Source of the DNA: Paracentrotus lividus
Taxonomy: Eukaryota > Echinodermata > Echinoidea > Camarodonta > Echinidae
Direction of reading: 5' to 3'
NCBI GenBank assembly: GCA_940671915.1
Contig: CALNVZ010002100.1
Location: 1,365,005-1,429,004 of the forward strand
Length of the DNA: 64,000 nt
Positions 13,201-25,200 of this stretch are shown one piece after another (position 1 is the stretch's first letter; every line of letters begins with the position of its first letter). The notes under the pieces were generated by a model. It had not been told where the DNA came from and did not search any database. It saw nothing but the letters and a program-made list of their open reading frames with translations. The translations under genes and the position numbers were made by a program.

Positions 13201-16200
13201 TATCTGTGTTATATATCTTTTTGATTGTAGAGGTGGTCCCAGCAAGGTGAAAGTATTTGGTCCTGGTGTGGAACAGGGTATGTTCAAAGCAAGGACTCCC
13301 AACTTAATTCACTGTAGTAAACCCCTGTATATTTCTGTTTGTTTGTCGGTCTCTGTAGGAGGTGGTCCCAGCAAGGTGAAAGTATTTGGTCCTGGTGTGG
13401 AGCAGGGTATGGTTAAGGCTAAGACTCCAACTCACTTCACTGTACTAAACCTCTGTATATCTCTGTTTGTTTGTAGGTCTCTGTAGGAGGTGGTCCCAGC
13501 AAGGTGAAAGTATTTGGTCCTGGTGTAGAGCAGGGTATGGTTAAGGCTAAGACACCAACTCAATTCACTGTGGATTGCAAGGAAGCAGGAAAAGGTAAGC
13601 TCATTGTTCTCTCTTTAATATCATTCTTCCAGTTTATGTGAGAGCTGCAATTGCTATAATTGTTTCTATATGAATCGCTGAAAAATAATACTTGCTTGGA
13701 CTTGCAACTCTTTGATGGACAGCCTCTACTACCATTATCATACTTATAACTCAAAGTCCTGAATAATTTTCAAGCCCCCTTCATCTCTCCTTCAGAATCT
13801 TGTATGACTTTTATTTAAGATTTAATTTGATGATTCTTAAAGGAATATATTTTGGAGAACTCTACTATGTTCAGTGGCAGATCCAGGATTTCCAAATTTG
13901 GGATGCCAGATGTGATAGGGGGTGGGGGGTTGCCTAAAAAATCTTGTTAAATCATAGAGGTGGCGTGTCCCCTGTGTCCCTGCCTGGATCTGTCACTGAT
14001 GTTGCTATGTTTCCTTCTAACCCTACAGCTCCTATCACTGTTGGTATCAAGTCTAAACCTGGTGTCAATGGACCCAAAGAGAAGGAGATCCCAGTCCAAG
14101 TCAAAGACAACCAGGATGGTACCTATGCAGCATCCTACACCCCAGAGGCTCCAGGAGACTACGCTGTGGGTGTCAAGTATGGCGGCACTGAGATTCCTCA
14201 GAGTCCTATCGCTGTCAGTGTGGTCCCAGATGTGGAAGTTGGAAAGATCCAGATCACTGATCTTCAAGAAAGTGAGTTTTGTGAAGTTATGTGGGTTGAT
14301 TCCTGTTAATCATGCATGGATTGTGTTTCATATGTAGTTTTGATCCAGTATTTGAATTTTGAAATTAAGAATTCAAACGAAATTTGCTACTTTAGGTATT
14401 TACTTTCTACATTTTTGTATTCCTATCATTAAGAAGACCCCCTTCACACATGTGTCAGGACTTCTTTTTCGTTCTTCCTATTCATATGTAATACTTAAGA
14501 ATTGATGCTATCAAATGTAAATCATATTTTATTAAATATTACATAATCACCCATTCTTTAAGGCACAAATGTACCTTTAAAATGACTTCATTTCCACTAT
14601 GTCAAGAGATAGCTGTTCCAAACCATTACCTCTATGTGAAAGATCCCTTTCCTAGACATTTTGTCCCTTCATAGAAACATTCCCCTAAAACCATATGTAT
14701 TCAGGAGTGACAGTTCAGTCCCATGTGTTACATAGCATGATGTGTGACGTTGTGTAAAGCATTTACCATGCATGTTTATTTCCTTAACCCTTATTGCATG
14801 GCTCCACTCATCGCCAGGCCTAGATGTAGGCAAAGAAAACTCCTTTCATGTCGATACTTCCAAAGCTGGAGATGGCGAGTTGGAGGCATTCCTCACGGGA
14901 CCAGACGAACAGATTGTACCTGTCAAGGTTGTCCCTGTTGAGTCAGGCTTCGATGTGAAGTTCACCCCGACAGAAGAAGGTCCCCATAAGCTGGATATGA
15001 AGTATGGTGGATGTCCCATGTTGGATAAGCCCATCGAGCTGGAGGCCATTCCTAAACCTGATGCTTCCAAGGTCTTAGCTGAAGGCAAGGGTCTGAGTCA
15101 AGGTTTCGTTGACAAGCCTGCTGATTTCATGATCGACATCCGTAATGCTGGACGTGGAGGCCTTGGCGTGACCATCGAAGGACCAAGCGAGGCTGAAATC
15201 AACTGTGAAGACAACCGAGATGGGACATGCTCTGTTCACTACACCCCCGACACAGTCGGCGTCTACGCTATCAACATCCTATTCGATGGGAAGCACATCC
15301 AGGATTCTCCATTCCATGCTAAGGTGGTGGATCCTTCCCTCGTCAAGGCAACAGGACCCGGTCTAACCAATGGAGCCTTTGCCGATTTCCCCTGTGTCTT
15401 TGAGGTAGATGCTACCGAAGCAGGACCGTACTTCGATGACGAGTACGACGACAAGCATGACCTCCCAGTCAAGTGCATGGTTCTTGGTCCCGACAATGAG
15501 ATCCTGAAGGCAGACGTGGTACCTCTGGAAGAAGGTATCTATGAGGTAACCTATCACCCTGAACAGGAGGGACCAACTAAAGTGGAAACCATCTACTGCG
15601 GTGAAGATATCGCTGATTCTCCAAAGACTGTCGAAGTCCAGGAACCCATTGACCTGGATAAGATTGTACTAGATGGAGCGGCATTGGAAGAGGGTAAAGC
15701 TTGTATTTCAAGCTCTATATCAAGCTATGCTTATCTTATGCTCACTGTTGCATATATTTATTCATCACATATATCTTCCTCGCTAATCCCTTGCTCTATC
15801 ATCATATCGATCCAGGTGGTCATCACTTTTTCTCTTTATGTCCTCGATGTTTCTTCACTTTTTAGACCATTGGTTACATTGTTAATATGTCAAGACTCAT
15901 TCATGATTTCTTCTCTTCTGTAATGAAATTCATCTACTTATTTTGATTTTTGATCGGATACCATCATTAATTGCTTTTTTTCTTGAGGAAAATGGAATCC
16001 AGTCAATCTTTTGGGGGTTCTGTGACAAAGATATTTTCATGATCATTGTTTTCTTGAAGTGTATTTTTTCATTAAACTCTGTCCCTTGCATGCAAAGCCA
16101 TTTTTGTCAAAAAAATAGTAGCATATAACCTAGTCCTATAGTTTGATGTGCATTACAGACATAGAAATGATATTCATTCAGTTTTCTGCATAGATTCTAA

Positions 16201-19200
16201 ATAGTTTGGTCTCATTTAATTATTATGTCGATGGTTGTACATTTAACTTCAAAATATTGGACTTCATCTTTGTCACTTGATAGTTTATTAAATTTTGACA
16301 TTGAATGTGAAGATTGTTCAAATTTTTGGTCAGGATTGGGATGACAGGTGTCCCTGGTTCTCTATAAATACATGTACATGTACCTCAAAATCATGGTGTA
16401 TTACTGCATAGCACTCCATGTTTTAAAGAGCCTGAGCCCCTAATAATAAAGTTGGCAAAATAAGAATATTTTACTCACCAAACTACCATTGCCAAATAGA
16501 AATGCAGCTCAATTAACAGGAGACCGACAAATGCTCCGGCGACAATTGCTCCGGTCTTTATTGTGTCTAAGATATAGGTTTAGCGTTAGGGTTACATTAG
16601 GGTTTAATAGTCTCCCTGTCACAATTAGACATGCATCATCAATCAATATATTTAAGAACAACCTGAAAACCTATCTGTTTCAGGAAAGTTTTTCATAGAC
16701 ATTTTTATAAATCATCAATAATTAATTTAATTTGTAAAGTAAAATCTTCATTTAGGTTTTTTGGTTCATGATCTAAGGAGAGATGTTTTTCCCCAATGTA
16801 TTCCTTACACAATATTAAGGTTAGATATAGCTTGGGTGAAATATATATTGCATTACACTTTCATACCCTTAACTCATTGGACTAACTCATTAGTATCATC
16901 ATGTATCTAACTATTGTGGACATATATCATAAACCTTTAATATTTGTATATTGCGTGCATGAATTTGTTGTCATGTCCTTTGGATTGGCCCCTGCCTCAT
17001 TTGTAGTTTGATCCAAAATCATTCATCATAAAACCTTGTGAGTAGAAATTAGAAAAAGATGTATACATTATAACCTCTACAGTGTATGTCTTATAACCTC
17101 TATCATGACATATTATATGTAACAATTTTAACTGTTTCTTTGTATACTCCTTTTCATCTTAACCTCCCATTTTAATGTATTATACATGATGATGATATGT
17201 GCTATATTATGCTACAGATTTACAAATTATCATGGTTGCTGGTTCTAAACAATCTAGTGTTGAACAAATTAAATTAAATGATTAAAAGAATATATTTAAT
17301 GTAAGTATTTAGAACCTACAAATCTTTCCAGAAAAGCAAAAATAGCAGAATGGTATAAAATTAAGTATAATAAAGTGACTATATAACACGAAAAACAAAA
17401 CAAAAAAACGTATTTAGAATAGACTTTTTCCTTAATCTATCAATGAAGATTTGGTTATTGAAATAAATCATAATCATAATAGTTCTTTCAAAAAAGAAAT
17501 ACAGGTTGATTGATTTACAGAAACTGTAGTAGCTTCCACAGGGATTTAAATCCACTATATTGATTTAGATCTCCTCCATTCAACTTTAAATATTTTGAAC
17601 TTATTTGATCCCATTAGCTGTCTTCTTGGAGTGTCCCACTGACTTCAAGGTTGATGCGAAGGCTCTTGAGAAACCACTCAACAAGGATCTCCTGAAGGCT
17701 GACATCACAACTCCATCGGGAAAGAAACTCAAACCAACAATCAAGGACAACCAAGACAAGACATTTACATGTGCTTATACACCAGTAGAACAAGGTAAGA
17801 ATTATATAGTTGGTTTCTTTAGAACTTAAGATGGTTGAATATTATGGTTTTCTGTATAGAACCCATTCGCAAGTGCAATGGGAACAAAGAAGAAACATGA
17901 TTTGATAAGGGGTATTTAGTGTGCTGTTAACTGAAGTAGATTACTGTCTACAGATACAATGTGCATTATGTACTGCCCCTCCATACTAAAAAATTTCCTC
18001 TTCAGAAAGAGTTAAATATTGACAAGACATAAGTTGATCATCCGGTCTTATCTTTGGTTCAACAGTGGAGAGTGTCATCAGGTTGGGTGTGTTATATTAT
18101 AGACCAAACAATATACACCACCACAATTCAATGTAAATATCTTGAAGATTATTACTCATGAATAAACTATTCTATATTTAATGGTAAAAAGTTGAGCAAA
18201 TATAATATTGTATATTGCATTACTTGTTTTTGTTTCCTACAGGACCTCACAAGGTTGATGTGACATTTGCTGGTCAGCCTCTTGGTCAGTCACCTTACAC
18301 CACCCAGGCTGTTCCAGGACACGATGCTTCCAAGGTCAAGGCGTATGGTCCAGGACTCCAGGCTGGTCTAACCAAGAAACCTGCTCAGTTCACTGTGGAG
18401 ACCAAGAATGCTGGCAAGGGTGGTCTAGGTATTCTGATTGAAGGACCTTCAGAACCTAAGATGACTTGTAAGGATAACAAGGATGGTACTGCATCGGTTG
18501 AGTACCTTCCTGTGGAACCTGGTGACTATGCTGTACATGTCACCTTCGCTGATGAAGCTATCCCAGGTAAACTCTCATACTTTGATAGTAACCAATCAGG
18601 ATGCTTCTTGCATGAAATTCTTGCTGTTCTGTTCTGGATGATACAAATCAAAATGGCTGTTTCAAATTTGCAATTTATGGGAATAATATAAGTTACAGGG
18701 CATTAGATTTGTAACTATGTCCCTTGAAAACTTGACACAAAAATATAACAAGGGCCTTCTAGATACACATGATGATGCAACATTTGCTAGTTTCCTAACA
18801 ATTCTTTTCATCTATTCTTATTTCAACAGGAAGTCCTTTCAGACCCTCTATCCAGGACAGTATTGATGCTAGTAAGGTCAAGGCACATGGACCCGGTCTG
18901 TCTAAGGATGGTGTCAGGGCTAATGTACCTGCTAAATTCACTGTAGATGCCACCAAGGCTGGCAAGGCACCACTAGATGTCACTGTCATTCAAGAGAAGG
19001 GTAAGTCAAGGAACATGGACTCGTCTATCTAAGGATGGAACTGGTCTATCTAAGTATAGATCTGGTCTATCAAGGCCCAAAGACCTGGTCTATCTAAGAA
19101 TAGACCTGGTCTATCTAAGAATAGACCTGGTCTATCTAAGGATGGTGTTAGGGCTAATGTACCAGCTAAATTCACTGTAGATGCTACTAAGGCTGGAAAG

Positions 19201-22200
19201 GCACCATTGGATGTCACTGTCATTCAAGAGAAAGGTAAGTCAAGGTATATGGACATGATCTATCTGAGGTTGAACTTGGTCTATAAAACGATGGACCTGG
19301 TCTATCAAAGAATGGTGTCAGTGCTAATGTACCTGCTAAGTTCACTGTAGATGCCGCCAAGGCTGGCAAGGCACCACTGGATGTCTAGGCTATTCAAGAG
19401 AAGAGTAAGTCAAGGCACATAGACCTGGTCTATAGATCTAAGATGGACCTGGGCTAAGGATGGTGTCAGGGCTCATGTACCTGCTAAGTTCACGGTAGAT
19501 GCTACAAAGGCTAGCAAGGCACCACTGGATGTCACAGTCATTCAAGAGAAGGATGAGTCATGCACATAGACTTGGTCTATCTGAGGATGGTGTAAAGGCT
19601 AATGTACATGCTAAGTTCACTGTAGATGCTACTAAGGCTGGCAAGGCACCACTGGATGTCACTGTCATTCAAGAGAAGGGTAAGTCTAGGCACATGTAAC
19701 TAGTCTATCTTAGGGTAGACCTGGGGGCCATTTCATCAAAGGACTTGTCAGACATTTTATCCGACAAATTTGCTCTCAGCCAATCAGATGGAAGTATTTC
19801 AGTAGTCAGTCACATAGACCTGGTCTATCTGAGGATGGATTCAGTCTATCATAGAATGGTCATGGTCTTTGTAAGAATAGACCCAGTCTATCAAAGGATG
19901 GTGTCAAGGCTAATGTACCTGCTAAGTTCACTGTAGATGCTACTAAGGCTGGCAAGGCACCACTGGATGTCACTGTCATTAAAGAGAAGGGTAAGTCATG
20001 CACATGGACTTGGTCTATCTAAGGATGGACCTAGTCTATCTAAGAATGGTGTCAGGGCTAATTATGTACCTGCTAAGTTCACTGTCGATGCTACAAAGGC
20101 TCGCAAGGCACCACTGTATGTCACTGTTAATCAAGAGAAGGGTAAGCTTCTAAACATAAACAATCCAATCCAATGATTATTTGGTATAGCGCCTTTCCAA
20201 TGTGGTAATAAAGATCTTTACAATTTGCTCCACAAGATATACACTATGTCAGCCAATCAACAGTGATAACATTAACACTGCATGGAGGATTAGAAAAGTA
20301 TGAATCCACAGCGGATATGCTCCTTGGTTTGGATTTTTTCATGAAATATATTGTGTGAAGAGATTACATTCTCCTTTATATGTTAATAACATAAGCCCAT
20401 ATTTAGGCATTGCATCCAAATTATCACCTTACAGGAACCTGATCGGCTCATGATATTGATCTGGATCAGGATCCTGCGAGGGGATAACTTGGATACAACG
20501 TCTTAGTAGATCAGCTTAGATGTTCTAAATAAATATTAGGGATTAAAACTAGAACATACATTAATGGACAATGATTGTACCATGAACCCTAACTTACCTG
20601 GGCTATTTCGTGAGCTTAAAGTCCTGGGGGGGGGGGGGGGGCCATTATGGCCCCCCCCCTAAGATCTCGGCCGCGGATCGCGCGATCGCAACGAAAATTT
20701 GCATGAAGGTAGAGAATGACATAATCTATGCGGTTGTATAGGTAAATTACACGAAATTCATATATTTTATTTTATATGAATTAATTATGCTAATTTATTC
20801 ATGAACTCATACTTTTTGCTCTAATTCACTAAATAAAGCTCATAGAAAGCTGATTCTTTGGGAAAATATTCTTTATGTCATTCCTAAGAATTATACAAGA
20901 AAAAAATTCCTGTACCAAAATCGATTTCATATGTATTTTATTGTTTTTTAAATTTCTTATGTATTTCTTTGTTTTTTGACGTTTTTATTTTTATTGTTTT
21001 TTCGACACAATTCATCCGTGACATTATTTCGGCCATAAATAGCATCAAATTAACTGACTCTTGTCAATAAAATTAAAAATAATTACTCATTTATGATTTC
21101 TAGCTGAAAACACATTTTGTATTGACTTTGTACATGAAATCACGTTTTTGAGCCATTTTTGGTCTGACGAAAATTTTTGAAAATCGTGTAACGTCGTAAC
21201 GGTATACCCGATTTTTGCGAAAATAGTTTTAAAAGATGCGCAAGACTTGAAAGTAAAAAGTCAGCGAGTGGCGCGATCAAAAAATTTCGCACTGCGGATT
21301 TATCGCGAAAAATGTCGAGGGGGGGCCATTTTGGCCCCCCCCCCCAGGTAAGTTAGGGTTAAGTGTAAATATTTTCTGAATTGTATGATTTCTTGATTGC
21401 AGGTGGTCCAGAGAAGGCTAAGATCGTTGACAACAACGATGGTACATTTGATGTGACCTATGTACCCAAGACAGAGGGACGTTGTCAAGTAGATATCAAG
21501 TATGATAACAAGAATATCCCAGAGAGGTGAGTAGACGATATGAAACATTGACCCTATGCTTCAACAAGTACATGTGTCTTTACTAAGATTTTTCTCCATT
21601 GACTTTTTATTCATTGCTTATTTATTTTGTTTCCGAATAATGAATTAAACAATTACAATCATATAACAATAACTCATAAGAAAATTCTATTAAAAAAAAA
21701 AAAATTTTGCTTTTATGAATATGGCCCAATGATCAGAGAAATTAGAAATTGCTATGATCAGTAGTGTTGAAGGTTGATTAAAAAAAGTCCTGAATAGGTT
21801 TTGGTATATAAATTATATATATACAGTGCATCCCAGATAAAAGTATACCCAACTTTGAGAGCCTCATATTAAAATTGTATAACTTATGTATAATTAATTT
21901 TAATTTTATGACAAAGAGTAACTCTTATTTTATCTAATGATACCAAAATTATACCGATACTGTCATGGATGACTGAACACTTAAGTGTTTAAAAACATTG
22001 GTCAAAAGTGATCTGTACCAAGTTGTTTGAGAAGCAGCCCTGGCTTTCTGATCATTCATTTGCTTGAGGTCAGCCTTCCTGAGCCAATTCATCAGGCACA
22101 AAGGATTACTGTATAAGTGTTTTTTTTCGCGTACAGATATTTTCGCGGTTGGTGGGGGTCCCGACATTTTGGCGCGATGTTAAGTTCGCGGTCGGCAAAA

Positions 22201-25200
22201 TCTGGAATTAAAAGTAACTAGAAGTATAAATAAAGCATCTTTTCCTATCTAAAAAATGAGACATTGTTTTCACACATAATGTGCGATAAACAGTATCGCG
22301 CTGTGTCGTTGTAGCGCTGCATAGAAAACGCTGTTCAGCGAGCACATGGAGTTCAAAACATTTTGTAGCGTGGATAAATTTGCGGTACTGTTTAAAACCT
22401 TTTCGCGCGATGTTAAATTCGCGGTCGCATCCCGATTCGCGTAATTCGTGAAAATAAAACCACCACAAAAGAAACCACTTATACAGTACTTGATCTATTG
22501 AAATGCAAGGGCTGCTTTTTCTCAAACTTGGGACAGGCCACTTTTTACGCTTGTTTTTTAAAGCCCAACTGTTTAGTCATCCGTCACAACACAGGTATGA
22601 GTTTGGTATCATTGAAAAGAATATGAGTTGCTCTTTATCATGATATATATTTCAAGGTCACACAAGCTATAATATTTTAATCTGAGGCTCTCAAAGTTGG
22701 GTATACTTTTTTCTGGGACGCACTGTATATGTAAATTCATTAAGAAATTCTTGAAGGGTGAAGGAGAATTCTTTGAAATAAACTTACAGTCCCAAAAAGC
22801 CTGAGAATCTAATGATGGTTAATAAGCATGCAAAGTGAAGCTTTAATATATTTATCAGCATGAGTGGGGGATCATTGGAGAGGGTTGGGGGAGGAGGACC
22901 CATGAACCACCCAATAGTGGCTGTTTTTTGTTTATATTTTGCCCTGCCCATTTGCAAAGTCTTCTCATAATTAAAACGTCCCTCCTATAGGTTAGATAAT
23001 TTGCATAGATAACCTACAATATATATATATTGTTATGACCCCTTAAATTGCGCTCCACCTTAAGCCATATGGAGCTGAGAAGTTAATCTAAATACAATAG
23101 ACTTGAAAGTAGGGCATAATATCTTAATACCCAAACTTTCTTACCTATAGGAGACATTTTTGAGAATGTAAACCTCATGTGAACAGGATTTTAGAATAAA
23201 TTAATTTTATCAGTGTCTGACAGCCTATGTATCCATCTTGTATTTGCAGTCCATTCAACACCAAAGTGCTTCCTAAATCAGATGCTTCTAAGGTCAAGGT
23301 TGCTGGTCCAGGAGTACAGAAGACTGGAGTATTGGCCAGTTTGCCTGTAGAATTCACTGTAGATACCAGAGAGGCTGGTGATGCAGAACTCATCATCTCC
23401 ATCGTTGTAAGTATTCTCTAATCAGTTTAGAAGTGATGAGTTTATTAGGTTTGATTCTGAACCCATTGGCCCGTATTGGCACAAACTTGCAACTTGTACA
23501 AACTCATTCTTCAGAATTTGGGCCATTTTCTCCATCGGTACAGGTATCCTCAAATGAGTTTAGGAGCAGTGGATTTATTAGATTTGATTCCAAACTTCTT
23601 ATCTCCATCATTGTGAGTAATAATAATTCGCAAATCAGTTTCAATTCATTACAATACAACTTTTATTCAATAAATGCAAAAGAAAGACATTCATTTTTTT
23701 TTTTAAACCAGATGCAGCACTACATATTGTGAGAAATTTGAGGTATCGATACATAATACAATCAAGATGAATGCAAATGTAGAGGGGTGAGACAAAAGTC
23801 ACGTATGACTTGTCATGGACTACCCCTGTCACATAAAAATATAAATACAAACAAGTACATACTCAAAGTTTTCTATCAGAAATGATCTTAATTTAGCCTT
23901 GTACGGAAACAAGGCGATGACTTTATATTACATTCATGCTGTCCATCGTAATAAGAATTCTCAGATCATTTTAGAAGTTGCTGCTTTATAAGATTTAGTG
24001 ATCCACTTGATACACATCTACTGGTTTCATGTTTGAGATTTAAAGCTGCTATAACTAATGTAAACAAACTGTAGTTCTGATTCTCTCAAACTGTTCAACA
24101 AATTTATTACTAATTTATCTATGAATCCACACCTATGAACATTGTATACTATAAATAAAGGTTACACAAAAGAAAGTTATAATTCTATTTGATGTTTGTA
24201 AAGTTTGTTTTTAATTTTCTTGATGTTATAGGACAGCAAGGGTAAACCAGTGAAGCCAGACATCAGAGACAACGGAGACGGTACCTTCACGATCTCATAC
24301 GTCCCTACCGATGTTTCTCAGTACACCGTCACTGTTACCTATGGAGGAAAGAACGTTCCTGCTTCACCATTCAGCGTCAAGACCAGCCCTACTGGAGATG
24401 CCAGCAAGTGCAGCATCATGGGTAAGTTGTCTATCGATTTCTTTATTGATTCTTTAATAAGTCATTTGTTAACATAATTTATTTTATTGCACTGTTAGCA
24501 AAGAAGAGCATTTGTTTCATTAATTTTTAAGTTGCAAATGGTTAATTAATGCAAAGCCTTGATCTATCTGCCTCCAGGATATTTCTAGCACAGTTTTGTA
24601 CTTACAAAAAACTTTCATGCAAATTACAAATTCTATGTTATTACCTTTTTTGTTTGTTTTGTTTTTTGCAATATGGAAAAATAAAGAATCAATTGATGGA
24701 TGGTGTTCTGATAGCATTAAAATATTACGCAATTAAGATCTGGCTCTGAAAATGCTTTATCTTGCAACAAAGATTATTTCTCAACACACATATGCTTACA
24801 TGTGCCAAATGAGGATTGACCAGTTTTCTAGTTGAATATAGATTACTCTTTATGAATAAGTCGTGATAAACGTGGTATACATGTATGTGGTATCAAGGTG
24901 ATTTGTACAGTGAAATTTATTGTTATGTGTTTCATCTTTTGTAGTGTTGTCATTTTGTCAAAATATCATTGTCACCACATTTCATGTAGTTAAATTAGTA
25001 AGGTTAACTTGGTCTTTGTAATAGATGCTGCTTTAACTTAGAGTAGTTTCAAAACACATTTTCCAGGAAAAATGTAAGATTTCAAAAAATGTGAAAGGGA
25101 TCGAAATTGGTATAGGCCATTTATTTTTAATTTTGTACTCTTTTTCTCATCTCTGAGAAAAGGCTGGGATTTGGAATATCTTTGCATAGTTTGATTATTT

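Noticed and set aside
19001-20150. Mutually exclusive alternative exons
   Set aside because: I first read the six exon 14 copies as an alternative-exon cassette. They lack the exon start and a phase-compatible acceptor, one has a stop and one has lost its donor.
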